Assembly: GCF_025628895.1 (NCBI RefSeq)
Contig: NZ_JAOTJC010000004.1
Span: forward strand, 300,388 to 364,387
Direction of reading: 5' to 3'
From: Alteromonas salexigens
Lineage (GTDB): Bacteria; Pseudomonadota; Gammaproteobacteria; Enterobacterales; Alteromonadaceae
DNA length: 64,000 nt
The notes beneath the pieces were generated by a model. The model worked only from the letters and a program-made list of their open reading frames with translations, was not told where the DNA came from and did no database searches. Position 1 is the first letter of the stretch. Each line of letters starts with the position of its first letter. A program made the position numbers and the translations under genes. This document shows positions 36,936 through 46,684 of this stretch, in pieces.

Positions 36936-37713
36936 GAGTTCGGGTCGGCAGGTTGTCTATCAGGTTTACCAGATTGAACTCATCAATCAGCGCCTGATAG
37001 CGACCGTCATCAATAAACTGCGCAAGGGTTCGGTTAAACTGCTTGCGCAGCTCATCATCGGCTATTGCAGCCCGATACGGACTGATGCCAAACAACGGGT
37101 GCACATCCACCTCAACCTGGCGGCCAGCGGGTAGCTGGTTTTTCAGCATCATGAAAATATTGCGATCCATCACCGCCACATCCACGCTGCCCAACAGTAA
37201 CAAGCTGACCTGCCGTTGCTGCTCGGGCATTTCCAGATAGCCGCGGTGCGCCGCGGTGAGTGCATTAAACTCTTCACCCAGCACCAAGCGGGCAGTCTGA
37301 AACGCGGCAATGGTGTGTTCTTCCAGATCATCAATGGCGTGCAACTTGAGTTCGCGGGACGCTAAGGTGACGGCCACGTTCTGATAAACCACGTAGACAT
37401 CGCTGAGAATTTTACTGTCGACGTTGTGCCGGGGATTGATAGTCAGACCAATGTCTGCGCTGCGGGCATTGACCAGCCGGGTGGTTCTGCCAAAAGGTAC
37501 ATAAATGGGGTACATCTCGTGCCCTATCTCATGCAGAATTTGGCGAACCAGCTCTAATTCGAAGCCGCTATGGGTGTCAGCCATCACATAAGGCGGCTTA
37601 TCCCAGCCCACCACGACATCTATCTGTCGTCCCACCGTGGGTGCACATATCAGCGCGAAGATTAACCCTAAGAGTATTTGCCTCATAAACTGCAAGGTAG
37701 AGAACCAGAACAC
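36919..37713 (-). CDS. Orphan periplasmic solute-binding protein, family 3-like
   Basis: 264 residues. A signal peptide (ILLGLIFALICAPTVG) leads into a binding-protein fold: VVVGWDKPPYVMADTHSGFELELVRQILHEIG, SADIGLTINP, and a late YQALIDEFNLV that matches the C-terminal helix of the family. Usual members bind amino acids for ABC importers, but no permease or ATPase gene is near; related orphan proteins can serve sensing or enzyme roles. The GTG at 37713 has AGGAAGGGG 11 bases upstream; the alternative ATG at 37686 has no ribosome site. Confidence 0.8.
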   Translation of the reverse strand: MFWFSTLQFMRQILLGLIFALICAPTVGRQIDVVVGWDKPPYVMADTHSGFELELVRQILHEIGHEMYPIYVPFGRTTRLVNARSADIGLTINPRHNVDSKILSDVYVVYQNVAVTLASRELKLHAIDDLEEHTIAAFQTARLVLGEEFNALTAAHRGYLEMPEQQRQVSLLLLGSVDVAVMDRNIFMMLKNQLPAGRQVEVDVHPLFGISPYRAAIADDELRKQFNRTLAQFIDDGRYQALIDEFNLVNLIDNLPTRTLTGSP

Positions 37714-37866
37714 TATTATATTAACCCCTTCCTGGTAACACCATTAAACTATCGGCTAGTTCGAACTGCGAACATGTTCCTTTACATGGGAAACGGCACA
37801 GCGTCGTTTCCTCAGTCATCCGCTCTTGCTACAATTTGCACTTTAATTTCCTAAACGAGTATCCCC

Positions 37867-38751
37867 ATGGCCTGGTTACAACTTCGCATCAATGCCACCG
37901 CAGAACACGCTGAAAGTATCGGTACGATGCTCTCGGCCAACGGCGCCCAGGCGGTAACCTTTGTGGATGCCAAAGATACCCCCGTGTATGAGCCCAAGCC
38001 AGGTGAAACCATGTTGTGGCCCGATACCCAGGTGGTGGGTTTGTTTGATGCCAGTGACGACATGCCAAGTATTATTGCCCGGTTGGCACAATCAAAGCTG
38101 CTGGGTAACAACTTTACCCATAAGCTCGACCCGTTGGAAGACAAAGACTGGGAGCGGGAGTGGATGGATAACTTTCACCCCATGCAGTTCGGCGAGCGGT
38201 TGTGGATTTGTCCAAGCTGGCGTGAGGTGCCCGACCCCGGGGCCGTGAACGTAATGCTGGATCCTGGTCTGGCGTTTGGTACCGGCACCCACCCCACCAC
38301 TTCTTTATGTTTACGCTGGCTGGATGGGTTGTCCCTGACCGGTAAGCAGGTGGTGGACTTTGGGTGTGGCTCCGGCATTCTGGCGCTGGCTGCCCTGAAG
38401 CTGGGCGCCGGCCATGTCACCGGCATTGATATCGACCCACAGGCGTTACAGGCGTCCCAGGAAAATGCCCGCCGCAATGACGTGGCTGACCGCTTATCGG
38501 TGTACCTGCCGGACGACCAGCCCAGTTTGCAGGCCGATGTGGTCATGGCGAATATTCTGTCCGGCCCGCTGCTGGAATTGCAAGATGTGATTACGGCGTA
38601 TTGTAAGCCAGGCGGAAAACTGGTGCTGTCAGGCATTCTGGCCGAGCAGGTAGCACGAATAGAAGCCGCGTATGCCCGCGATTTTGATTTGGATACCAGC
38701 GCGATTGATGGCGACTGGGCGCGGGTGTCCGGCGTACGTAAATTAGCCTGA
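37867..38751 (+). CDS. prmA: Ribosomal protein L11 methyltransferase
   Basis: Cytoplasmic SAM-dependent enzyme that methylates lysines and the N-terminus of ribosomal protein L11. 294 residues as in E. coli. The N-terminal substrate domain ([18 protein letters not shown]) is followed by the [19 protein letters not shown] segment and the SAM-binding [20 protein letters not shown]; the NPPF-like catalytic region reads [14 protein letters not shown]. The gene is the first of the conserved prmA-dusB-fis order, but dusB has its own promoter. Confidence 0.98.
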   Translation: MAWLQLRINATAEHAESIGTMLSANGAQAVTFVDAKDTPVYEPKPGETMLWPDTQVVGLFDASDDMPSIIARLAQSKLLGNNFTHKLDPLEDKDWEREWMDNFHPMQFGERLWICPSWREVPDPGAVNVMLDPGLAFGTGTHPTTSLCLRWLDGLSLTGKQVVDFGCGSGILALAALKLGAGHVTGIDIDPQALQASQENARRNDVADRLSVYLPDDQPSLQADVVMANILSGPLLELQDVITAYCKPGGKLVLSGILAEQVARIEAAYARDFDLDTSAIDGDWARVSGVRKLA

Positions 38752-38906
38752 GTTTCACTTGACATTTTCTGTACAACCGGGCCTGACAGGTCCGGTGCCA
38801 GCCCATGCCACACAAGGGTTTAACATCTTTTCTAACAACCTCTGAAAATCTTCCTGAAAATCATTCTGTCAAGCCCCGAAATGCAAATTTTGTGTGATTT
38901 TTAGCC

Positions 38907-38942
38907 TTTTCAAGGCTTGCGAAAACACGTACACTTAGCGCC
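38907..38942 (+). promoter_or_regulatory. Candidate stringent-type promoter of dusB-fis
   Basis: TTTTCA at 38907-38912, 17-base spacer, TACACT at 38930-38935, then a GC-rich discriminator GCGCCCCG. GC-rich discriminators mark promoters under growth-rate and ppGpp control, as known for the dusB-fis operon of E. coli. The hexamers are not strong, so this is a candidate only. Confidence 0.6.
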
Positions 38943-38985
38943 CCGTTTTAGCCGGGTGTTTAATTTCTGTTCAATATAAGTCGTT

Positions 38986-39990
38986 ATGAGTATGCAAATC
39001 GGACCGTACAAATTGGCAAACAATTTAATGTTGGCCCCGATGGCTGGCGTTACAGATCGTCCATTTCGACAACTGTGCAGAAGAATGGGTGCCGGTCTAG
39101 TGGTATCAGAAATGCTGTCGAGTAATCCGCGGGTCTGGAAGACTGCGAAATCGATGTCACGTATGGACCACACGGGAGAGGACGGTATTCGCTCAGTGCA
39201 AATTGCTGGGGCCGATCCCGAGCTTATGGCACAGGCAGCGCAATTTAATGTAGGTAACGGTGCACAAATCATCGATATCAACATGGGTTGCCCCGCCAAG
39301 AAAGTGAATAAGAAGCTGGCAGGTTCTGCCCTGCTGCAATACCCCGACCTGGTAGAGTCTATTATCAAGGCCGTGGTAAATGCAGTAGACGTACCTGTCA
39401 CCCTGAAGATACGCACCGGCTGGAATACCGATAACCGCAATGGGGTAGAGATTGCCCGGATTGCAGAGCAAAACGGCATACAATCGCTGGCGGTTCATGG
39501 CAGAACCCGAGCCTGTATGTACAAAGGGGACGCGGAGTATCACACCATCCGAGACATTAAAGGTGCTGTGTCTATTCCTGTTATTGCCAATGGCGATATA
39601 ACGTCTCCGGAAAAGGCACAACATGTGCTTGAGTACACTGGTGCAGACGGAGTGATGATTGGTCGCGGTGCCCAGGGAAATCCATGGATTTTTAAACAAA
39701 TCCTGCATTTTCTGGAAACCGGCGAGAACCTGGCGCCTCCATTATTGTCTGAACAACATCAGGTGTTACATGAACACGTTGCGAACGTGCACGCCTTTTA
39801 TGGCGACATTACCGGGGTGAGAATTGCCCGGAAGCACGTGGGCTGGTATCTCGCGGAACATGATAAGGAACGTCAGTTTCGTAAAACATTCAATGCTATT
39901 GAGCAGGCTGATGCACAGCTCAACGCACTTGACGATTATTTTCAATCGCTGCAATCACGGGAAACCCGACAGATTTCTCCTGCAGCATAG
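38986..39990 (+). CDS. dusB: tRNA-dihydrouridine synthase B
   Basis: FMN-dependent enzyme that reduces uridine in the D-loop of tRNAs. 334 residues. N-terminal LMLAPMAGVTDRPFR, the catalytic cysteine loop INMGCPAKKVNKKLAGSALL, KIRTGW, the FMN-phosphate motif NGDITSPEKA and GADGVMIGRGAQGNPWIF are intact. It is co-transcribed with fis, 30 bases apart, as in E. coli. Confidence 0.98.
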   Translation: MSMQIGPYKLANNLMLAPMAGVTDRPFRQLCRRMGAGLVVSEMLSSNPRVWKTAKSMSRMDHTGEDGIRSVQIAGADPELMAQAAQFNVGNGAQIIDINMGCPAKKVNKKLAGSALLQYPDLVESIIKAVVNAVDVPVTLKIRTGWNTDNRNGVEIARIAEQNGIQSLAVHGRTRACMYKGDAEYHTIRDIKGAVSIPVIANGDITSPEKAQHVLEYTGADGVMIGRGAQGNPWIFKQILHFLETGENLAPPLLSEQHQVLHEHVANVHAFYGDITGVRIARKHVGWYLAEHDKERQFRKTFNAIEQADAQLNALDDYFQSLQSRETRQISPAA

Positions 39991-40020
39991 TGATGACTAA
40001 CTAAAGAGCAAGAAAGTATT

Positions 40021-40314
40021 ATGTTCGATCAAAATGTGACTTCACCATTTACAACGACAGTAACTACACCTTCACAAACTCAAGCTCAAAAGCCGTTGCG
40101 CGACTCTGTAAAGCAAGCGGTTAACAAGTATCTGAAGCAACTGGACAATGCCAATATCGACAATCTGTACGAACTGGTACTGGCTGAAGTTGAAGCCCCA
40201 CTGCTGGAAGAGGTGATGACCTACACCCGCGGCAACCAAACCCGCGCGGCCATCATGATGGGCATCAACCGCGGTACGCTTCGCAAAAAGCTGAAGCAGT
40301 ACGGCATGAACTAA
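40021..40314 (+). CDS. fis: DNA-binding protein Fis
   Basis: Nucleoid protein that bends DNA and activates rRNA and other promoters in fast growth. 97 residues (98 in E. coli). N-terminal dimer arm, then the highly conserved C-terminus [37 protein letters not shown] with the helix-turn-helix. Second gene after dusB; terminator follows. Confidence 0.99.
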   Translation: MFDQNVTSPFTTTVTTPSQTQAQKPLRDSVKQAVNKYLKQLDNANIDNLYELVLAEVEAPLLEEVMTYTRGNQTRAAIMMGINRGTLRKKLKQYGMN

Positions 40315-40337
40315 GAATTCTGGGCTTAGCCCACACC

Positions 40338-40366
40338 AAGAGCACCTTCCGGTGCTCTTTTTGTTT
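40338..40366 (+). terminator. Intrinsic terminator of dusB-fis
   Basis: AAGAGCACC, loop TTCC, GGTGCTCTT followed by TTTGTTT. Confidence 0.93.
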
Positions 40367-40398
40367 CACACTCTCGATAAAGAAAGTTATTACCCACT

Positions 40399-41997
40399 AT
40401 GCAAACACCTAAACCCATCAAACGTGCGCTATTAAGTGTGTCAGACAAAACCGGTATCGTGGAATTTGCCACCGCACTGGATCAGGCCGGCGTAGAACTG
40501 CTGTCCACCGGCGGCACCGCCAGACTACTGAGTGATGCCGGCCTGCCGGTTACAGAGGTATCCGCTTACACCGGTCACCCGGAAATTATGGACGGCCGGG
40601 TGAAAACCCTGCACCCCAAAATCCATGGTGGCATTTTAGGTCGTCGCGACAAAGATGAAGCGGTAATGGCTGAGCATGAAATTGCGCCGATTGATTTGGT
40701 GGTAGTGAACTTGTACCCGTTTGCCGCCACAGTAGCCAGTGAAGACTGCACGCTGGAAGATGCCATCGAAAATATCGATATCGGTGGGCCGACCATGGTG
40801 CGCGCCGCGGCGAAAAACCATAAAGATGTGACGATTGTGGTTAACGCCCAGGATTATGCCGGCGTGCTGGAAGAAATGAACGATAACAGCGGTTCACTAA
40901 CCTACGCTACCCGCTTCGACCTGGCCATCAAGGCCTTCGAGCACACCGCAGAATACGACGGCATGATCGCCAACTACTTCGGCGCAAAAATCGATGCGGT
41001 GGAGTGCGAAGACGATTGTGACCACCAGCATAGTGAATTCCCCCGTACCTATAATATGCAGATGCGTAAAAAGCAGGATCTGCGATATGGCGAGAACAGC
41101 CATCAGGCGGCGGCCTTTTATGTGGAAAATGAGGTACAGGAAGCCTCGGTGGCCACAGCCGAACAATTCCAGGGTAAAGAGCTGTCGTTTAATAACATTG
41201 CCGACACCGATGCTGCGCTGGAATGCGTGAAAGAATTTGACGAGCCGGCCTGTGTCATTGTTAAGCACGCCAACCCGTGTGGCGTAGCTATCGGCGACAA
41301 CATTCTGACCGCCTATGATCGGGCCTTTAAAACCGACCCTACGTCGGCGTTTGGCGGCATCATTGCATTTAACCGCGAACTGGACGGCGACACTGCACAG
41401 GCCATCGTCGACCGTCAGTTTGTGGAAGTGATTATTGCCCCGTCGGTGTCTGATGAGGCGAAAACCGTTGTTGCGGCCAAGAAAAACGTCCGCCTGCTAG
41501 CCTGCGGCGACTGGCACGGTCAGCTGACCGAAGGCTATGACTTCAAACGCGTCAACGGCGGCCTGCTGGTTCAGGAACGTGACTTTGGTATGGTGGAAAC
41601 GGACGACCTGGAAGTGGTCACGAAGCGCCAGCCTACCGAAGAGGAACTGCGCGACCTGATGTTCTGCTGGAAAGTGGCCAAGTACGTGAAGTCTAACGCT
41701 ATTGTTTACTGCAAAGACGGCATGACCGTGGGCGTGGGCGCAGGCCAGATGAGCCGGGTGTATTCAGCGAAAATTGCCGGTATTAAAGCTGCCGATGAAA
41801 ACCTGGAAGTGGCGGGCTCCGTCATGGCCTCCGATGCCTTCTTCCCGTTCCGCGATGGCATTGATGCGGCTGCAGCGGCCGGCATTAAAGCCGTCATCCA
41901 GCCAGGCGGCTCCATGCGCGACAACGAAGTTATTGCGGCAGCCGATGAGCACGATATCGCCATGGTATTCACCGGCATGCGCCATTTCCGCCACTAA
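40399..41997 (+). CDS. purH: Bifunctional AICAR transformylase / IMP cyclohydrolase PurH
   Basis: Catalyses the last two steps of IMP synthesis. 532 residues. The N-terminal cyclohydrolase (MGS-like) domain contains [35 protein letters not shown]; the C-terminal transformylase has [24 protein letters not shown] and the late [12 protein letters not shown] and [14 protein letters not shown] segments. All key regions are intact. It has its own start after the fis terminator. purD follows after one intervening gene. Confidence 0.99.
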   Translation: MQTPKPIKRALLSVSDKTGIVEFATALDQAGVELLSTGGTARLLSDAGLPVTEVSAYTGHPEIMDGRVKTLHPKIHGGILGRRDKDEAVMAEHEIAPIDLVVVNLYPFAATVASEDCTLEDAIENIDIGGPTMVRAAAKNHKDVTIVVNAQDYAGVLEEMNDNSGSLTYATRFDLAIKAFEHTAEYDGMIANYFGAKIDAVECEDDCDHQHSEFPRTYNMQMRKKQDLRYGENSHQAAAFYVENEVQEASVATAEQFQGKELSFNNIADTDAALECVKEFDEPACVIVKHANPCGVAIGDNILTAYDRAFKTDPTSAFGGIIAFNRELDGDTAQAIVDRQFVEVIIAPSVSDEAKTVVAAKKNVRLLACGDWHGQLTEGYDFKRVNGGLLVQERDFGMVETDDLEVVTKRQPTEEELRDLMFCWKVAKYVKSNAIVYCKDGMTVGVGAGQMSRVYSAKIAGIKAADENLEVAGSVMASDAFFPFRDGIDAAAAAGIKAVIQPGGSMRDNEVIAAADEHDIAMVFTGMRHFRH

Positions 41998-42180
41998 GTA
42001 TAACTGACGGCGTTAGGGCGAGCGGCAGATAAATTGACGCCCGCCCTACGAAACACTGGTTTTTTCCAGCTGCTCAGTTAGGCTTAGGACTCATCCTGCA
42101 ATGATGGAGCGCCGGCCGTTAAGCGTTATTACGCCGCCCTCCGTATTGCTCTTGAATTGGCCACATAAGGATACCCAACC

Positions 42181-42996
42181 ATGACAGCTCTCAAGCAACT
42201 TGTTTCTGCCGTAACGCTGGCTCTGGCAGCCACATGTGTCAATGCTGACGCCATTCACGATGCGGTGAAAAGCGAACACCGCAGTGCCGACGCCAAAGCC
42301 CGTGATGAGTATCGTCACCCGCAACAAACGCTGCGTTTCTTTGGCATTGAGCCGGGAATGAAAGTGGTGGAAGTGTGGCCGGGTGGTGGCTGGTATACCG
42401 ATATTCTGGCACCGTTACTCAATGACAACGGTGAGCTGGTAGCGGCCCATTTCTATGTAGATGAGACAACGAACGACTACTTTAAAAATGCCCTGAAGAA
42501 GTTTAACGAGCGGGTAGCCAGTCATCCGCCCTACGCCGACCTGACGGTGACCGCATTTCATCCCACCAAAGCACTGGATATGACCGAAGCCGGTACCGCC
42601 GATGCCGTACTGACCTTTCGTAACGTGCATAACTGGTACATGCGTCACGGTGATGAAGGCCTGAGCAATGCGTTCGGGGCGTTTTTCAAAGTGCTGAAAC
42701 CGGGTGGTGTGCTAGGCGTGGTAGAGCATGAAATGCCGGCCGATGGCAGTGACGAACACATGAAAAAAAGCGGTTACATGAAGCGGGATGTGGTGATTGC
42801 AGCGGCAGAGGCAGCAGGCTTTACTCTGGCAGACAGCAGTGACGTGAATGCTAACCCCCGTGATGATGCCGACCACCCTAAAGGGGTTTGGACGCTGCCA
42901 CCCAGCCTGGCGATGAAAGATCAGGACCGCGCCACCTATATGGCCATTGGTGAAAGTAACCGCATGACCCTGAAATTTATAAAACCTGAAGCATAA
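42181..42996 (+). CDS. Exported class I methyltransferase-like protein
   Basis: 271 residues. The N-terminus TALKQLVSAVTLALAATCVNA is a signal peptide, so the protein should be periplasmic. The rest has a Rossmann methyltransferase layout: motif I VVEVWPGGGWYTDIL, LVAAHF, a late LKPGGVLGVVEHEMPADG and VVIAAAEAAGFTLADSS. Motif I is PGGGW rather than the usual GxGxG but keeps the glycine loop. The predicted-methyltransferase group COG4798 has this signal-plus-fold character; its substrate is unknown, and how it would obtain SAM outside the cytoplasm is unclear. It lies between purH and purD, 12 bases before purD, so it is probably co-transcribed with purD. Confidence 0.85.
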   Translation: MTALKQLVSAVTLALAATCVNADAIHDAVKSEHRSADAKARDEYRHPQQTLRFFGIEPGMKVVEVWPGGGWYTDILAPLLNDNGELVAAHFYVDETTNDYFKNALKKFNERVASHPPYADLTVTAFHPTKALDMTEAGTADAVLTFRNVHNWYMRHGDEGLSNAFGAFFKVLKPGGVLGVVEHEMPADGSDEHMKKSGYMKRDVVIAAAEAAGFTLADSSDVNANPRDDADHPKGVWTLPPSLAMKDQDRATYMAIGESNRMTLKFIKPEA

Positions 42997-43008
42997 ACGG
43001 AATCATTG

Positions 43009-44298
43009 ATGAACGTACTTGTTATAGGCGGCGGTGGCCGCGAGCACGCGCTGGCCTGGAAAGCCGCGCAATCTGCTGATGTCGACACCGTCTTCGTAGC
43101 CCCCGGTAATGCCGGTACCCTGCACGAACCCAAACTACAGAACGTCGCCGTTGGCGCAGAAGATCTTGACGGTCTGCTGACCTTTGCGAAAACCAATGAC
43201 GTGGCACTGACTATCGTTGGTCCGGAAGCCCCGTTAGTCGCCGGTGTCGTAGACGCTTTCGAAGAAGCCGGGCTGAGCATCTTTGGTCCTTCTCAGGCGG
43301 CCGCGCAGCTGGAAGGCTCAAAAGCTTTCACCAAAGATTTTCTGGCCCGCCATCAAATTCCTACCGCGGAATACCAGAACTTTACCGAGATTGAGCCGGC
43401 CCTGGCGTATGTACGCGAAAAAGGGGCGCCGATTGTGGTCAAAGCCGATGGCCTGGCCGCCGGTAAAGGGGTGATAGTGGCCATGACGCAGGAAGATGCC
43501 GAAGCCGCCGTCAAAGACATGCTGGCCGGGAACGCGTTTGGCGATGCCGGGCACCGGGTAGTCATTGAAGAGTTTCTGGATGGTGAAGAAGCCTCGTTCA
43601 TAGTGATGGTCGATGGTAAAAACGTATTGCCGTTTGCCACCAGCCAGGATCATAAACGTGCCGCCAACGGTGATCAGGGCCCGAACACCGGCGGCATGGG
43701 TGCATATTCACCGGCGCCAGTGGTAACTGCCGACATTCATGACCGCATCATGAACGAAGTGATTATGCCCACTGTGAACGGCATGGCCGCCGAAGGGCAT
43801 CCGTATGTGGGCTTTTTGTATGCCGGACTGATGATTATGCCCGACGGTACCCCAAAGGTGATTGAATACAACTGCCGCTTTGGCGATCCGGAAACCCAGC
43901 CGATAATGATGCGCCTGCAGTCTGATTTGGTGCCACTGTGCCTGGCCGCCTGTGAAGGTAAACTGGACGAGCAGACTATCAGCTTTGATGATCGCGCCGC
44001 CGTGGGTGTGGTGTTAGCGGCCGGTGGTTATCCGGCAAGCTATAACAAGGGCGATGTCATCGAAGGGCTGGCGGACGCCGCCACTCTGAATGGTAAAGTG
44101 TTTCACGCCGGAACCAGTACCCGGGATGGCAAGGTTGTCACCAGCGGCGGTCGGGTGCTGTGCGCCACGGCACTGGGCGAAAATGTCACGGCTGCACAGC
44201 AACAGGCCTACGAACTGGTTGCTAAAATTAACTGGCAGGACGTGTACTTCCGGACTGATATCGCCCATCGCGCGATTGCCCGGGAAAGCCAGGCTTAA
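43009..44298 (+). CDS. purD: Phosphoribosylamine--glycine ligase
   Basis: ATP-grasp enzyme of the second step of purine synthesis. 429 residues from the ATG at 43009; the preceding TTG is also in frame but CGGAA fits the ATG better. MNVLVIGGGGREHALAWK, IVKADGLAAGKGVIVA, NTGGMGAYSPAPVV and EYNCRFGDPETQPIMMRL are the family motifs. It follows the exported methyltransferase by 12 bases and is followed by a terminator. Confidence 0.99.
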   Translation: MNVLVIGGGGREHALAWKAAQSADVDTVFVAPGNAGTLHEPKLQNVAVGAEDLDGLLTFAKTNDVALTIVGPEAPLVAGVVDAFEEAGLSIFGPSQAAAQLEGSKAFTKDFLARHQIPTAEYQNFTEIEPALAYVREKGAPIVVKADGLAAGKGVIVAMTQEDAEAAVKDMLAGNAFGDAGHRVVIEEFLDGEEASFIVMVDGKNVLPFATSQDHKRAANGDQGPNTGGMGAYSPAPVVTADIHDRIMNEVIMPTVNGMAAEGHPYVGFLYAGLMIMPDGTPKVIEYNCRFGDPETQPIMMRLQSDLVPLCLAACEGKLDEQTISFDDRAAVGVVLAAGGYPASYNKGDVIEGLADAATLNGKVFHAGTSTRDGKVVTSGGRVLCATALGENVTAAQQQAYELVAKINWQDVYFRTDIAHRAIARESQA

Positions 44299-44316
44299 AC
44301 GCCACGCCGGTTAAGA

Positions 44317-44343
44317 CGCCGGGCCCCACCCTGTGGCCCGGCG
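44317..44343 (+). terminator. Terminator-like hairpin after purD
   Basis: CGCCGGGCC, nine-base loop, GGCCCGGCG, then GTTATTCC. The stem is very strong but the U-run is poor. Confidence 0.65.
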
Positions 44344-44461
44344 GTTATTCCTTCAGCATAAATTCCCGCTTCTTTTTCCCACCGGGCTGGTTTAGGGTAT
44401 AGCCATTGCCTTAACCATCAAACTCATTTTGCCCACCTGCCGTGGGTGACAGGGACACACC

Positions 44462-45427
44462 ATGGACGCCACGTCATATCGCCAGGCCTGTTTTAAGATC
44501 CTTCGACCTTACCGGGTGAATATGGCGGGTGAATGGCCCAGCCGGTTGTTCGACTATTTTCTGATAATTCTTATCCTGGCCAACGTACTGGCACTGATGC
44601 TGGAGACGGTCGACAGTATCGCCAGCCAATGGGCCACGGCGCTGTTCACGTTTGAATTGGCCTCGGTGATTTTCTTCACCCTTGAATACGTGGCCCGGGT
44701 GTGGGTAAGTCCGGAGATGACCGACTATGACAACGACGCGCTGAGTGACTGGCAGATCCGCTGGCGCTATATGCGCTCACCTATGGCCATTATCGATCTG
44801 CTGGCCATTCTGCCGTTTTTCCTGAGTCTGGTAGTGACCATGGATTTACGTATGCTGCGGCTGTTTCGCCTTACGCGGATGGTCAAGCTGGGCCGTTACT
44901 CCCAGTCTATGCATACGCTGATGACAGTATTGCGCAATGAGGCCCGTACCCTGCTGGCTGCGGTCAGCGTATTGTTCATCGTGATGGTGTTCGCTGCCAC
45001 CGGCATCTACTATATTGAACGGGACGTGCAGCCCGAGGTGTTCAGCAGTATTCCGGCCGCGCTGTGGTGGTCACTGGTGACGCTGACTACTGTGGGCTAC
45101 GGCGACGTGGTGCCAGTCTCCCCGTTGGGGCGTATGTTCGGCGGGTTGATCACCTTATTGGGCGTGGGTCTGTATGCGCTGCCGGCGGGCATATTATCGT
45201 CCAGTTTTACCGCGCAGTTACAGCGGCGGCGGGATCGTTTCAGAGAGTGTGTTGAGTCGGCCATTGCCGATGGCCATATCAGTGACCACGAATCCAATCA
45301 TCTGGAAAAAGTGCGTGACCTGCTGGATCTCGATGAAGAAGAAGCGGAAATGATCGTCAAGCTGCTCAGGCACCACCATGAAGGGCAGCGGACCAAGCAG
45401 GAAGCGAGTACGCCCGATCAGCAATGA
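44462..45427 (+). CDS. Voltage-gated potassium channel-like ion transporter
   Basis: 321 residues with the six-transmembrane Kv plan. S4 carries positive charges every third residue (LRMLRLFRLTRMVKLGRYS); the pore helix and selectivity filter read ALWWSLVTLTTVGYGDVVPV (TVGYGD at 210-215); S6 is GVGLYALPAGILSSSF. A cytoplasmic acidic C-terminus (DLLDLDEEEAEMIVKLLRHHHEGQ) follows, longer than a bare channel needs and possibly for assembly or regulation. Filter sequence indicates potassium selectivity. AGGGA lies eight bases before the ATG. Confidence 0.93.
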   Translation: MDATSYRQACFKILRPYRVNMAGEWPSRLFDYFLIILILANVLALMLETVDSIASQWATALFTFELASVIFFTLEYVARVWVSPEMTDYDNDALSDWQIRWRYMRSPMAIIDLLAILPFFLSLVVTMDLRMLRLFRLTRMVKLGRYSQSMHTLMTVLRNEARTLLAAVSVLFIVMVFAATGIYYIERDVQPEVFSSIPAALWWSLVTLTTVGYGDVVPVSPLGRMFGGLITLLGVGLYALPAGILSSSFTAQLQRRRDRFRECVESAIADGHISDHESNHLEKVRDLLDLDEEEAEMIVKLLRHHHEGQRTKQEASTPDQQ

Positions 45428-45494
45428 TTGCTGGTCTTGATTATTCCCGTTAAGCAGCTTATAACTAGTCTCCGGTTTTCCACCAAGAGACGGT

Positions 45495-46397
45495 ATGTCT
45501 GTAAAATATCCAATTATTGCTATTACCGGTTCCTCGGGTGCCGGAACCACCACTACTACTAATGCGATCCGGCATATTTTTCGTAATCTGAAAATAAATG
45601 CTGCGGTGGTAGGGGGCGACAGCTTTCACCGCTTCACCCGGCCGGAAATGGAAGTGGAAATTCGCAAAGCCCAGGAACAGGGCCGTCATATCAGTTATTT
45701 CGGCCCCAAAGCCAACGATTTTGAATTGCTGGAAAGCCTGTTCCGTGAATATGGCAGCAGCGGCACGGGCCAGTTTCGCCAGTACCTGCATACGTTTGAC
45801 GATGCGGTGCCATTTAACCAGATGCCCGGCACGTTCACGCCCTGGCAGGATTTGCCACAAAATACCGATTTACTGTTTTATGAAGGCTTGCACGGCGGCG
45901 TAAAAACCGAAGAAAACGACGTGGCCAAGTACGTCGACTTACTGGTGGGGATGGTGCCTATCGTGAACCTGGAATGGATCCAGAAAATTGTGCGCGACAC
46001 CACCGACCGCGGTCATTCCCGGGAAGCCGTCATGAGCAGTATCGTACGGGGTCTGGATGATTATTTTCATTACATTACGCCCCAGTTTTCACGTACCCAC
46101 GTGAATTTCCAGCGGGTGCCTACGGTAGACACCTCCAACCCGTTCAGCGCCAGAGAAATTCCCACCCAGGACGAAAGCTTTGTGGTAGTGCGTTTCCGCC
46201 GTGAAATGAAAAATGTCGACTATCCGTACCTGCTGAAAATGATAGACGGGGCGTTTATGTCCCGTATCAACACGCTGGTCGTCCCGGGTGGTAAAATGGG
46301 TCTGGCAATGGAGCTGATCCTCACCCCGCTGATTGAAGATTTACTTGAGAAAAAACGCCGCGCCGGCCACCAGATGGACTGGGTGAGCGACCGCTAA
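45495..46397 (+). CDS. prkB: Phosphoribulokinase-like protein PrkB
   Basis: 300 residues resembling E. coli PrkB along its length: IIAITGSSGAGTTTTTNAI (P-loop), GGDSFHRFTRPEM, HISYFGPKANDFELLE, FYEGLHGGV, IVNLEWIQKI, RDTTDRGHSREAV and VVPGGKMGLAMEL. The fold is that of phosphoribulokinase/uridine kinase. Ribulose-5-phosphate kinase activity in the Calvin sense is not expected: no RuBisCO gene is here and related PrkB proteins occur in non-autotrophs. Its physiological substrate is not established. Confidence 0.93.
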   Translation: MSVKYPIIAITGSSGAGTTTTTNAIRHIFRNLKINAAVVGGDSFHRFTRPEMEVEIRKAQEQGRHISYFGPKANDFELLESLFREYGSSGTGQFRQYLHTFDDAVPFNQMPGTFTPWQDLPQNTDLLFYEGLHGGVKTEENDVAKYVDLLVGMVPIVNLEWIQKIVRDTTDRGHSREAVMSSIVRGLDDYFHYITPQFSRTHVNFQRVPTVDTSNPFSAREIPTQDESFVVVRFRREMKNVDYPYLLKMIDGAFMSRINTLVVPGGKMGLAMELILTPLIEDLLEKKRRAGHQMDWVSDR

Positions 46398-46684
46398 CAC
46401 CACTCAACAGTGCAGCGCGTAGGATAAGGCTTGCCTGCCTTTGTCACCTGACCACTGGTCGGGTGTCTGCTTGTGGCAACTTTAAATCTGTCTCGTGGCT
46501 GGACACTGCTGTATACATCACGTACGGTGGACGCAGTGACAGGTTATCTTTTCTGAGTTTCTGCCCGTTGTCCGGGCACCATACTACCGCCTGCCTTACT
46601 GCGAATTCACTTCGACCTTCCGGTTAAAAACAACAGAGGCACCGCGCTATCTGAACGGTCTGTCATGCAACACAAGGTGCAATG
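46398..46684. other. Intergenic region upstream of the DUF2855 gene
   Basis: 287 bases between prkB and the DUF2855 gene. It contains the ribosome site AAGGTG (46674-46679) but no clear promoter, repeat or RNA gene was found. Confidence 0.4.

Noticed and set aside
45495-46397. Calvin-cycle phosphoribulokinase
   Set aside because: The sequence matches the heterotrophic PrkB group and no RuBisCO is present in the window.
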